From assembly GCA_021323755.1 (NCBI GenBank), contig JAJPKJ010000045.1, positions 62,001-126,000 of the forward strand: a stretch of 64,000 bases of DNA, in the 5' to 3' direction. Positions within the stretch are counted from its first letter, which is position 1, and each line of letters starts with the position of its first letter. The translations under genes were made by a program, and so were the position numbers. Under the pieces are notes generated by a model that saw only the letters and a list, made by a program, of their open reading frames with translations, had not been told where the DNA came from and made no database searches. Shown piece by piece: positions 57,004 through 64,000 of this stretch. This DNA is from Chitinophagales bacterium. Its GTDB lineage: Bacteria > Bacteroidota > Bacteroidia > Chitinophagales > Chitinophagaceae.

Positions 57004-57240
57004 TTTCACTTTTGAAATTGTGCATGATGCACCCCAGCATTCCAGAAATTTGCCCAAATTTCATTTATTTTCAAAAAAACTTCCTTTGATTATTTGGCAA
57101 AATTAAACCGTGCCGTGGCGCAAAACAAGATGTTCATTTGGTGTACAGGTAACGCCTAAAAAAATTTAAAAAACATAAGGCAAAAAAATCAATGGAACCC
57201 TAATTTTATATCGAAAGAAAAGAACTGCATTAATTAAACA
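57004..57240. other. Probable oriT region of the mobilisation module
   Basis: A 237-bp divergent intergenic region between the mob operon and the winged-helix-like gene, the usual place for oriT and the mob promoter. It contains a perfect inverted repeat GTGCATGATGCAC (57020-57032) and the short run CCGTGCCGTGGCGCA near 57108. The nic site cannot be identified from sequence alone. Confidence 0.45.
57020..57032. repeat. Inverted repeat upstream of the mob operon
   Basis: GTGCATGATGCAC, a perfect 6+1+6 palindrome, lies 17 bp upstream of the accessory-protein ATG on its coding strand. It may be a relaxosome-protein or relaxase recognition site. Confidence 0.55.
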
Positions 57241-57585
57241 ATGGACAAGGTTTTTTTAGGATGGACAAGAGAAAAAGTGAAGAAAGACATGGAGAATTTA
57301 AGTAGATTTTTTATTGCCGCTGAAAATGATGCACGTATAACAGCTACACATATCCTAATATATCTGGCCCTTTTTGAATGCTGGAATCTAAACCAATTTC
57401 AAAATCCAGTTTTTATTTCGCGAAGAATAATCATGCGCATGACGAAGATCCATTCTATTACGACCTATCATAAATATATAAAAGAGTTGGATCAGTTTGG
57501 ATATATTGGATATGAGCCGAGCTATAGGACGAAGATGGGGACCAGAGTGTGGGTGAATGAAAATGTCGGGACAGCGTTTGTCTAA
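57241..57585 (+). CDS. Winged-helix-like protein of the mobilisation module
   Basis: A 114-residue protein. Helical sequence (ATHILIYLALFECWNLNQF) leads into FISRRIIMRMTKIHSITTYHKYIKELDQFGYIGYEPSYRTKMGTRVWV, which resembles the DNA-binding helices and wing of small regulators found next to relaxase genes in Bacteroidota elements. It is divergently transcribed from the mob operon across the probable oriT. A role as regulator of mobilisation is inferred from position. Confidence 0.7.
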   Translation: MDKVFLGWTREKVKKDMENLSRFFIAAENDARITATHILIYLALFECWNLNQFQNPVFISRRIIMRMTKIHSITTYHKYIKELDQFGYIGYEPSYRTKMGTRVWVNENVGTAFV

Positions 57586-57853
57586 CTATTTGGCTCTGCA
57601 CTGGACAAAAATCATGCATATCCATTTGTCGACGATCTTCTTCAACTGCTTTGGCACTCCTTTCAACATCGTGTTCAAGGCGGCTGAATTCCGGACCCTA
57701 CTATGTCCTTAATATCTATGCCAAATCTTCATTTATCGTCAGCATCGCATGACCGCCTTCCGGGTCATCGATCATGACAGTTATCGAAAGCAGCAAGGAA
57801 TAGATGCAAGTGCTATATAAAATAGTTAGACCTATCCTGGTTTATTCATTTTC
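57586..57853. other. Stretch with possible decayed coding fragments
   Basis: About 270 bp without an intact gene. On the minus strand two unlinked readable fragments occur, one with RLEHDVERSAKAVEEDRRQMDM and one with TVMIDDPEGGHAMLTINEDLA followed by a stop. They look like coding remnants, but I cannot name the family. Confidence 0.3.
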
Positions 57854-58111
57854 ATGTGTGAATCATGTAAGTCTTTGCAGAAGTTATATAACAATATGGA
57901 ACTCAAAAGCACTCATCTTTACCATTCACAAAAATTTATGCTCGTCTATTACTGGTTTTTTTTGCTCATTTTACTATACATCATTATTCTTTCAAGTATC
58001 ATACCTCCTTCAGAAAAAAAAATCTTTTTGAATTTTTTGCTGGAGCCTACAAGAAAAAGAATTAGAGAAATTCATTTTCATCAGATAATAGCCACAAGCC
58101 ATAAATATTAA
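57854..58111 (+). CDS. Small membrane ORF, doubtful
   Basis: An 85-codon ORF with one strong hydrophobic segment (MLVYYWFFLLILLYIIILSSII) and a basic tail. It ends nine bases before the acidic-protein gene, which would allow co-transcription. No family similarity is recognised, and base composition alone could explain the hydrophobic run. Confidence 0.28.
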   Translation: MCESCKSLQKLYNNMELKSTHLYHSQKFMLVYYWFFLLILLYIIILSSIIPPSEKKIFLNFLLEPTRKRIREIHFHQIIATSHKY

Positions 58112-58120
58112 AAGTCGATA

Positions 58121-58459
58121 ATGAAAAAAATTAGACAGCGCCATAAGATAAACAAACGGGAAGAAGGGAATTCTTCGAATTTACCCCTTTACCCGACAAC
58201 GGATGATATTTATAATAAGGAAAAAAAGATAGGGGAACTGAGCGAGGACAGCAATGATGAAATCAATGGACCTTCAAGTGAAATAACTGATTGGCATGAT
58301 AAGGAATTTAACCCAGATTCAAAAAGAGATAAATTGGATGTGCCCGGTGCTGAACTGGATGATAAAGATGAAGTGATCGGGGAAGAAGATGAAGAAAATA
58401 ATTATTACAGTATTGGTGGAGATAATCATAACGATTTGGAAGAGGGTGGCGAAGATTAA
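58121..58459 (+). CDS. Acidic conserved hypothetical protein
   Basis: A 112-residue protein with a basic start (MKKIRQRHKINKREE) and a very acidic rest. The block LDVPGAELDDKDEVIGEEDEENNYYSIGGDNHNDLEE is conserved among many Bacteroidota hypothetical proteins as I remember them. It is probably intrinsically disordered and has no signal peptide. It lies upstream of a ferritin-like and a YceI gene, which suggests a general stress setting. Function unknown. Confidence 0.75.
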   Translation: MKKIRQRHKINKREEGNSSNLPLYPTTDDIYNKEKKIGELSEDSNDEINGPSSEITDWHDKEFNPDSKRDKLDVPGAELDDKDEVIGEEDEENNYYSIGGDNHNDLEEGGED

Positions 58460-58623
58460 TGACATATTCCTTTCGCTCAGTTCAGAGAAGGATCACCATA
58501 GGAAATAAGAACAGTACTTGTACGGTTATGGGCTCCGAAAAATATAGCCAATAAGTCATTACCATCATATTCATCAAGAAAAAAGGGATTAGAAATTTTC
58601 AGTTAGTGCTAAATACAAAAAAG

Positions 58624-59220
58624 ATGAAAAATACGGCTACACCACATGTTGAAAATGTTTCTCAGATAAAACACAGAGCAAACGCAGAAAAAATTAAATC
58701 TGCCTTAGCTCAAAGTTTGCACGACTTATTTTTGGATGAACTGAAAAATGCTTATTGGTCAGAAAAAGCACTGTTTGTCGTGATCCCGAAAATGATTAGA
58801 CAAACTACTTCCCCTCAGCTTAATGCAGTTCTTACCGGGCATCTGGCAATTATTGAAGAACATATAACTCGATTGGAAGAGGTTTTCAATTCGGTTAATG
58901 AAAAAGCAAAATCAGACAGATGTGAGGCGATAGAAGGCCTGATCAAGGAAGGGACTCAAATAATGGAGCGAACTGAAAAAGGAAAAGTAAGGGACGCGGG
59001 GATTATTTCGATTGCACTGAAAGTGGAGCACTATGAGATAGCTACTTATGGCATTCTTTACTTTTTCGCAAAAACTTTAGGAGAAATCGATGCGGCCTCG
59101 CTATTGCATGAAACCTTAGAACAGGAAAAACAAGCCAATGAAAAACTTTCGGGGGTTATTGAATCAATGCAGTTGGAAATAGCTGATTCAAGTCATGCAA
59201 TCAATCATTCTATTCTTTAA
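58624..59220 (+). CDS. YciE/YciF-type ferritin-like protein (DUF892)
   Basis: A 198-residue helical protein from the ATG at 58624 (MKNTATPHVENV); the listed ORF begins at an upstream GTG. LHDLFLDELKNAYWSEKALFVVIPKMI and HLAIIEEHITRLEEVF, then KVEHYEIATYGILYFFAKTLGE and LLHETLEQEKQANEKL, match the four-helix DUF892 family with carboxylate and histidine ligands for a possible di-iron site. Family members are induced by osmotic and other stresses. The YceI gene follows after 20 bp, probably in the same transcript. Confidence 0.9.
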   Translation: MKNTATPHVENVSQIKHRANAEKIKSALAQSLHDLFLDELKNAYWSEKALFVVIPKMIRQTTSPQLNAVLTGHLAIIEEHITRLEEVFNSVNEKAKSDRCEAIEGLIKEGTQIMERTEKGKVRDAGIISIALKVEHYEIATYGILYFFAKTLGEIDAASLLHETLEQEKQANEKLSGVIESMQLEIADSSHAINHSIL

Positions 59221-59240
59221 ACAAAACATAAACAACCGCA

Positions 59241-59834
59241 ATGACAAATGAAACAAAATGGTCAATAGATCAGGCACATAGTGAGATTGGATTTAAAGTA
59301 AAACACCTGATGATCTCGCATGTTAAAGGGTCCTTTAAAATATTCGATGCAAGCATCTATACGACCGGTAAAGATTTTGAAACTGGAGAGATTGATCTAT
59401 GGATAGACGCCTCTTCAATATCAACAGGGGATGCCAAACGTGATGAACATTTAAAAAGCGCTGATTTTTTTGATGTTGGGAAACATAAAGAAATAACATT
59501 TTCGTCAAGCACTATGGGAAAAACCGATGCCCAAGGGAAGCGTGAATTATGGGGAGAGCTCACCATGAAAGGTATCACCAAAAAAATAAAGCTGAGCGTC
59601 GAATTCGGAGGTATGATTAACGACCCCTGGGGAAAAGAAAAAGCAGGTTTTACGGTCACAGGAAAAATAAATAGAAATGATTGGGGACTCAACTGGAACT
59701 CAGCAATTGAAACTGGTGGCGTTGTGGTTAGCGAGGAAGTTTCCATTTCCTGCGAAATTGAACTTATGAATGCGGGGAAAAGACCACTTACGATGGAATT
59801 AGAGCCTGAAGTAAGAGAAAAGAGCAGTCTATGA
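59241..59834 (+). CDS. YceI family lipid-binding protein
   Basis: A 197-residue protein with the YceI lipocalin-like fold: WSIDQAHSEIGFKVKHLMISHVKGSFKIFDASI, DASSISTGDAKRDEHLKSADFFDVGKHKEITFSS, GELTMKGITKKIKLSVEFGG and GFTVTGKINRNDWGLNWN. Such proteins bind isoprenoid or amphiphilic ligands. No signal peptide is visible, so this copy is probably cytoplasmic. It follows the DUF892 gene in a likely stress operon. Confidence 0.94.
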   Translation: MTNETKWSIDQAHSEIGFKVKHLMISHVKGSFKIFDASIYTTGKDFETGEIDLWIDASSISTGDAKRDEHLKSADFFDVGKHKEITFSSSTMGKTDAQGKRELWGELTMKGITKKIKLSVEFGGMINDPWGKEKAGFTVTGKINRNDWGLNWNSAIETGGVVVSEEVSISCEIELMNAGKRPLTMELEPEVREKSSL

Positions 59835-59993
59835 TTTGGAAATTATCTGCAATCGGATCATGCTTCAAGTTGACCCCCTTTTATAGCTGAAGCTGAACGC
59901 CGAAAAGAATGCGGAATAAGAAGAAGCTATCTTATCATCAAGATCAACCCTTCAATGATATTTACACCATTACTAAAACAAAACAAACTTAAA

Positions 59994-60737
59994 ATGAAAC
60001 AGAAATTTAATGCAAGAATCAACGCTTTGTTGCTTCTAGTTATGCTGATACCAGCGCTGGGCATGGCTCAATCAAAGAATCTAGTTGCCTCCCGCAGGGT
60101 ATTCCCTAAAATGGATAAGATTGGGGAGTTTGAAAAAGCACTTGCCAACCATGCACAAAAATATCATTCCGGAGATGTTGCATGGCGGGTGTTTGACATT
60201 CGAACCGGCCCCGATGCAGGCGGCTATCATATTACTGAAGGACCTAAAAGTTGGGCATCCGAAGACGAAAGAGGAGATATAAGCCCGGAACATGAGGCGG
60301 ACTGGAATAAAAATGTTGCCATCTATTTAACTGACCGGCATTCTACCAGTTACTCCATTTATCAGGATTCATTAAGCACGATTGCTTTGGGCGATTTTAC
60401 GGACAAGATCAACATTTCACATGTATATCCCAAAATTGGTAAAAGCGATAACGTGGTGATCATGATTAAAAAACTGAAAAAATACTGGACTTCTGTTGGT
60501 ATCACGGTTGCGGTATATGCTGCCAGTTCATCAGGGCCAGCACAATATACTTTAGTAACAAGGTATAAGCAGGGTTTAAAAGAAAGAGAACCGGGTTTTC
60601 GCAAACCTTTTAAACAAGCTTATGAAGAAGCAAACGGAGAAGGTTCTTATGCGCAGTATTTAAAAGATGCATCAGAATACGTTCAGGAAAACTGGAGTGA
60701 ACTGCTGTTTCTGCGCAAAGATTTAAGTTCCAAGTAG
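59994..60737 (+). CDS. Secreted protein, unrecognised
   Basis: A 247-residue exported protein from the ATG at 59994, where a signal peptide starts (MKQKFNARINALLLLVMLIPALGMAQ); the listed ORF is 13 codons longer. The mature part contains KMDKIGEFEKALANHAQKYHSG and VAWRVFDIRTGPDAGGYHITEGPKSW, reminiscent of dimeric alpha-beta barrel domains that may occur twice, since a similar strand order recurs after residue 160 (AQYTLVTRYKQGLKEREPGF). Family and role are not recognised. A terminator follows. Confidence 0.72.
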   Translation: MKQKFNARINALLLLVMLIPALGMAQSKNLVASRRVFPKMDKIGEFEKALANHAQKYHSGDVAWRVFDIRTGPDAGGYHITEGPKSWASEDERGDISPEHEADWNKNVAIYLTDRHSTSYSIYQDSLSTIALGDFTDKINISHVYPKIGKSDNVVIMIKKLKKYWTSVGITVAVYAASSSGPAQYTLVTRYKQGLKEREPGFRKPFKQAYEEANGEGSYAQYLKDASEYVQENWSELLFLRKDLSSK

Positions 60738-60761
60738 ACCCTCAACCATATTGATATTATA

Positions 60762-60799
60762 CAGCCCCGCATTATTAATTATTAGCGGGGGTTGTTTTG
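60762..60799 (+). terminator. Intrinsic terminator after the secreted protein gene
   Basis: Stem CCCCGC / GCGGGG with a 14-base AT-rich loop that is itself partly self-complementary, followed by GTTGTTTTGTT. It lies 25 bp after the stop codon. Confidence 0.65.
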
Positions 60800-60895
60800 T
60801 TAATTGGATAGTTTTGTTTTTTGCATCAGCCCATCTAATATCATAAATTCGAGTCTTGGCAGTAACAAGGATTGATAATTTATAACCCAAAATAA

Positions 60896-61312
60896 ATGAC
60901 AAGGAAATTTTTTTTGATTTTATTGACACTGGCGTTTTCGACAATCACCTTTTCATATTCTCAAGATACCGGAACGAGACAAAAATTAATAGGTAGTTGG
61001 ATTTATGCAGGTTTGCAATTCAAAAGCTCTATGACCGAGTCCGACAAAGTGGAATCAGAGAAAGCTGACAAGAAGAATAAAGATTTAATTATAACTTTTG
61101 AATCGAACGGAAACTATATTGTTTGGAATAAACAATCTGGGAAAAATAATCCATTTGCAAAAGGAGCTGTTAGTTTAACTAATAAAGGACGACACTTGAA
61201 AATTGAAGGTCTTGAAGGTGACATAGACAAACTGAACGAGGAGTTGCTAATGCTTAGTCATCCTAATCGACCACTCATGGTCTTCAAAAAATATATGCCT
61301 GAAAATAAATAG
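60896..61312 (+). CDS. Small secreted protein, possibly lipocalin-like
   Basis: A 138-residue exported protein with signal peptide (MTRKFFLILLTLAFSTITFSYSQ). The mature start QKLIGSWIYAG and the later strand pattern LIITFESNGNYIVWN resemble lipocalin-like domains (GTW/GSW motif then a beta barrel), a frequent type in Bacteroidota. The match is loose. No operon partner. Confidence 0.7.
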   Translation: MTRKFFLILLTLAFSTITFSYSQDTGTRQKLIGSWIYAGLQFKSSMTESDKVESEKADKKNKDLIITFESNGNYIVWNKQSGKNNPFAKGAVSLTNKGRHLKIEGLEGDIDKLNEELLMLSHPNRPLMVFKKYMPENK

Positions 61313-61432
61313 TCCGTGATGGATAAAATACAAATAATAGGCTCGTCGAAATCCTTTAAACAGAGTTAATCTCTGCTATGGGACGGCTGTTGCCAGCTTC
61401 GCGATCATTTTATCTCGGCAGATCGATAATCC

Positions 61433-61465
61433 AAAATAAAAAGTGCCCGATTTCTCAGACACTTT
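61433..61465 (-). terminator. Terminator of tRNA-Pro
   Basis: Read on the minus strand, AAAGTGTC and GGCACTTT form an eight-pair stem including one G-U, followed by TTTTTATTTT. It begins six bases after the tRNA 3' end. Confidence 0.75.
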
Positions 61466-61470
61466 CTCGG

Positions 61471-61545
61471 TCGGGGCGGCAGGATTCGAACCTGCGACCT
61501 CCTGCTCCCAAAGCAGGCGCGATAACCGGGCTACGCTACGCCCCG
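61471..61545 (-). tRNA. tRNA-Pro (anticodon UGG)
   Basis: The minus strand gives a complete cloverleaf: acceptor CGGGGCG / CGCCCCG with A73, D-arm with AGCGTAGCCCGGTTATCGC, anticodon stem CCTGC / GCAGG with loop TTTGGGA (anticodon TGG), variable loop AGGTC, and T-arm GCAGGTTCGAATCCTGC. The CCA end is not encoded (CCG follows), so it must be added after transcription. Confidence 0.97.
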
Positions 61546-61688
61546 AACTTTTCTCATCAGCAATTCGCTTGAAATTGGGGACGCAAAACTAAGCATTTGC
61601 TTTATATGCAACAAACAATTCTGGATTTCATATTTCTTGCGTAAACCAGCCTTATTTCTTTAGTAATTTCATACAAGAAAAATATTTT

Positions 61689-62570
61689 ATGCCGGTAAAA
61701 GATCTTAGCGCCATTCATTCATTAATCACTAACCTGTTTCAATGGCCAAAAACAACAGATGAATGGAATCAATATAAACTCTCGCAAGAACAAATTGATT
61801 TTTTTAATGAGAATGGGTTTTTAGGAGGCATAAAAATGCTCGATATAATGCAGATCGAACAATTAAAAAAAGAATTGAATGAATTAGCCAATACCGATCA
61901 TCCCGCACATCATTTGTTTTATGAGTTTCACAGTAACGAATCATCAGACACCAACACCATTTTATTTCATGCACTTGGCGCCTGGCGCATCACGCCTGCA
62001 TTTCATGATGTATTGTGGAACCCGCGTTTTGTAATGGCCGCAAGTCAGTTGCTCGGGAGTGTTCCGGTTCGTTTTTGGCACGATCAGTTGTTTTGCAAGC
62101 CTGCAAAAAAAGGCGGAGTTGTTGCCTGGCACCAGGATTATTCATATTGGACGCGTACCAAACCACTTGCCCATCTAACCTGTTGGTGCGGATTGGACGA
62201 TTCAACAAAAGAAAATGGATGTCTTCAATATGTTCCCGGCAGTCATCGGTGGGGGTTATTGGATAAGCCCGAGCTCGCCGGAGATCTATTGGGCATTATA
62301 GATTATCTTACCCCTCAACAACAATCGCAATTTCTTCCGGTGCCTGTTGAAACAAAAGCCGGAGAAGCTATTTTTCATCATCCACTCACCTTACATGGTT
62401 CTGGTGAAAATAAAAGCGCACAACCACGGCGCGCTTTTGTAATTAATGTTTTTGCAGATGGAGTTCGTTCTGACACTGACCAATCTCTGCTAAATGGTGT
62501 TCCTGTAATTAAGAAAGACGAAAAGATGCAAGGGCAATTTTTCCCATTGTTATTCGAAGGACCACAATAG
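61689..62570 (+). CDS. Phytanoyl-CoA dioxygenase (PhyH) family protein
   Basis: A 293-residue Fe(II)/2-oxoglutarate oxygenase. The iron-binding HxD is in AWHQDYSYW (about residue 140), the distal histidine in LTLHGSGEN and the 2-oxoglutarate-binding arginine in QPRRAFVINVFADG. LTCWCGLDDSTKENGCLQYVPGSHRWG is the typical central block. It probably hydroxylates a small molecule or lipid; the substrate is unknown. It is a single-gene unit convergent with the next gene, with only 7 bp between the stops. Confidence 0.92.
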   Translation: MPVKDLSAIHSLITNLFQWPKTTDEWNQYKLSQEQIDFFNENGFLGGIKMLDIMQIEQLKKELNELANTDHPAHHLFYEFHSNESSDTNTILFHALGAWRITPAFHDVLWNPRFVMAASQLLGSVPVRFWHDQLFCKPAKKGGVVAWHQDYSYWTRTKPLAHLTCWCGLDDSTKENGCLQYVPGSHRWGLLDKPELAGDLLGIIDYLTPQQQSQFLPVPVETKAGEAIFHHPLTLHGSGENKSAQPRRAFVINVFADGVRSDTDQSLLNGVPVIKKDEKMQGQFFPLLFEGPQ

Positions 62571-62577
62571 ATCTTTT

Positions 62578-63105
62578 TTAAAAATTAAAGCCTATTCTTA
62601 ATGCAACAACTCCACCATCGCTGTTTGTAATGTTAAAACCATAGCGCAACCCTATTTCAAACGCATTAAACTGAACTCCGGCAGAAGGCGCAAAAGTCAA
62701 CGAATTTCTATTTGCAGACGCCACATTACCATCATTGTCTTTATAATAATATTTAAAATAGGAATATCCCAGTTCGCCCATAATAAAATAACGATGCTGC
62801 ATGATGTATTTGTATCCTGCACGCACGGGAATTTGAATGGCAGCTTGTTTTGGCACGCCAGCTTCTGTTTTTGGTGCATATCCCAACAGTCCGGTAGTCA
62901 ATGTTACAAAACCCGGACCTGCATGATGAGAATAACGTAATGTTAATCCTGCAGAAACACTATAGAGGTTTGAAATATTTCCTGTCGGCGCGCCCACTTC
63001 AATTCCGAACCCAAAACTGTTTTGTTTTGATTCTTTTTGCGCGATTGTTTTAACTGCGCCAACCGTGATCAATAAAATGATAATAGCAAAAGATTTCTTT
63101 TTCAT
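62578..63105 (-). CDS. Outer membrane beta-barrel protein
   Basis: A 175-residue exported protein from the ATG at 63105; the six extra codons in the ORF track come from an upstream TTG. A signal peptide (MKKKSFAIIILLITVGAVKTIAQ) precedes alternating strands typical of an eight-stranded barrel: FGFGIEVGAPTGNI, AGLTLRYSHH, VTLTTGLLGY, PVRAGYKYIM, HRYFIMGELGYSYF, LTFAPSAGVQF, FEIGLRYGF and a C-terminal VALRIGFNF ending in the aromatic residue favoured by the BAM complex. Role unknown. Confidence 0.82.
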   Translation of the reverse strand: MKKKSFAIIILLITVGAVKTIAQKESKQNSFGFGIEVGAPTGNISNLYSVSAGLTLRYSHHAGPGFVTLTTGLLGYAPKTEAGVPKQAAIQIPVRAGYKYIMQHRYFIMGELGYSYFKYYYKDNDGNVASANRNSLTFAPSAGVQFNAFEIGLRYGFNITNSDGGVVALRIGFNF

Positions 63106-63180
63106 GTTGATGTTTTTGTTCAATTATAAAAATGGATGGCATTGCGATTTTTAAAACAAACTTCACATGCAATAAAAAGT

Positions 63181-63660
63181 TCAATAAGTCCCGCTTCCTG
63201 TTATCTGAAATGTGTCTGCTGAATTATTTTGGTCTACAACAGCAGAAGAAAATGTGAATGATGTAGCGCTGTTTTTTGTGATGGTCCCGCTTCCCGCAAA
63301 AGACGCGTAATGAACGGATGTGCTGCCATTAAGAAAATATCCGGTTACAGATGGAACAACACTACTGTTATTGCTCACTGCTCCAATGGCTACACTGCCG
63401 GAACTTTGAGAGGGGATATCGAAAATGAATAAAAGATCGTTACCGGCAGGGTCAGCGGTTGGCCAAAGAGTAAGATCGTTGCCGGAATTGACAAAGTCTG
63501 GACCCAAAGTGTCGTTGGTTGTGAACGTAATATTATTAACAGTAATACTGGCTGTACCTGTACTAAACTTGGGTTTGGATTGACTTTTTTTGCAAGACAT
63601 AATTAGGACAACTGTAATCAATGCAATCAAAAAGGGGGAAAGTTTTGATAAATTTTTCAT
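63181..63660 (-). CDS. Lipoprotein, unrecognised
   Basis: A 159-residue protein with lipoprotein signal peptide and lipobox LIMSC (about residues 19-23), so it should be membrane-anchored. The mature part is a small beta-rich domain with TGTASITVNNITFTT and many Ser/Thr/Asn residues, ending in DTFQITGSGTY. This layout is common among Bacteroidota surface lipoproteins of unknown role. It lies between the barrel protein and the truncated gene at the edge. Confidence 0.75.
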   Translation of the reverse strand: MKNLSKLSPFLIALITVVLIMSCKKSQSKPKFSTGTASITVNNITFTTNDTLGPDFVNSGNDLTLWPTADPAGNDLLFIFDIPSQSSGSVAIGAVSNNSSVVPSVTGYFLNGSTSVHYASFAGSGTITKNSATSFTFSSAVVDQNNSADTFQITGSGTY

Positions 63661-63701
63661 GACATTATATTTGAATGATAAAACAATTTTCTGCCGACAG
63701 C

Positions 63702-64000
63702 CTAATGAAGTGTTTCAGATTCCAGTATCCAGGCAAGTTTTAAAAAGCGATTTCCTGAAGCATTATAAACGTATTGCACGTAACGGACCAATCCCAATCC
63801 ATTTTGCACAAAAAATATTTGCGCGCTGTTTTTTTGTGCTGAGCAATCATAAATCACCGCATCATTCTTTATCGAATTTGTATAAACAGTTCCGTCAAGA
63901 TCAATCAAAGTTGTATCAGCGTAGTAGGCATATAATTTTTCGGTTCCTATGCAGGGAGTTCCGCTCGTATTTAAGTTAACCGGCCAGGAGCTAATGCTTT
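63702..64000 (-). CDS. C-terminal part of an unidentified protein, cut by window edge
   Basis: The minus-strand frame of the listed 68-codon ORF stays open upstream to the window edge, so the TTG start at 63908 is probably internal and the gene is truncated. The visible 98 residues include SSWPVNLNTSGTPCIGTEKLYAYYADTT and end YNASGNRFLKLAWILESETLH. The composition fits a secreted or surface protein with beta structure. No family recognised. Confidence 0.6.
   Translation of the reverse strand, partial: SISSWPVNLNTSGTPCIGTEKLYAYYADTTLIDLDGTVYTNSIKNDAVIYDCSAQKNSAQIFFVQNGLGLVRYVQYVYNASGNRFLKLAWILESETLH

Noticed and set aside
57804-58031. 75-codon plus-strand ORF
   Set aside because: Overlaps the other doubtful ORF at 57854 in a different frame and has no recognisable features.
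61471-61545. tRNA-Pro as attachment site for the mobilisation module
   Set aside because: No second copy of the tRNA 3' end was found in the window and the module lies about 4 kb away with ordinary genes between.
61378-61572. 64-codon ORF across the tRNA-Pro gene (SRSGRQDSNLRPPAPKAG)
   Set aside because: It is the translated antisense of the tRNA; this peptide type is a known artefact of tRNA genes.

Overview
The window reads as chromosomal DNA of a Bacteroidota bacterium, most likely from the Chitinophagaceae or a close relative. Supporting signs are a PorT-type gliding/secretion protein next to ubiE, a secreted protein with a C-terminal type IX secretion (T9SS) sorting domain, an FtsI with a PASTA tail, a very short ATP synthase epsilon subunit split off with atpD, weak Shine-Dalgarno sequences, and promoters of the TTTG / TAnnTTTG kind. 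Base composition is mostly AT-rich, with a clearly GC-richer stretch at about 50.8-53.3 kb.

Layout. 0-4.5 kb: start of the division and cell wall cluster on the minus strand (mraZ, rsmH, ftsL-like, ftsI, murE cut by the window edge). 4.7-13.7 kb: housekeeping genes (DUF3052-like, queA, an orphan histidine kinase, yqgE, atpD-atpC, a GNAT-like protein, dnaX). 13.8-17.3 kb: one 1165-residue protein joining a GH18-like hydrolase, a polysaccharide deacetylase and a processive GT2 glycosyltransferase. 17.4-20.4 kb: pyruvate dehydrogenase E2, a SIMPL lipoprotein and a SnoaL-like protein. 20.5-24.7 kb: a compact specialised-metabolism locus (UbiA prenyltransferase, type III polyketide synthase, methyltransferase, FAD oxidoreductase). 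24.9-41.4 kb: mixed core and envelope genes (CoA-binding protein, YkuK, EngB, UbiE, PorT, an outer membrane protein, dihydroorotase, a short MutS homologue, an M1 peptidase, a T9SS cargo and a large BNR-repeat protein).

41.6-53.3 kb is accessory in character: two paralogous one-helix membrane proteins, a putative peptidase whose zinc motif has lost its glutamate, an SRPBCC/ArsR operon with two matching palindromic operators in its promoter, a second SRPBCC gene broken by one in-frame stop, a beta-lactamase-fold protein that has lost its catalytic motifs, an O-methyltransferase, a cupin and a GC-rich orphan MacB/FtsX-type permease. 53.4-57.6 kb is a DNA mobilisation module (coupling protein, MOBP-type relaxase, small accessory protein, divergent winged-helix-like protein) with a likely oriT region but no integrase or replication gene in view. 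58.1-59.8 kb looks like a stress cassette (acidic protein, YciF-like ferritin fold, YceI). The rest holds small secreted proteins, tRNA-Pro(UGG) and a phytanoyl-CoA dioxygenase family protein. At the right edge a minus-strand gene is cut off.

The most noteworthy items are the three-domain glycan protein, the type III PKS/UbiA locus, the ArsR promoter with twin operators, the pseudoenzymes and the mobilisation remnant. No CRISPR array, rRNA or complete insertion sequence was seen.
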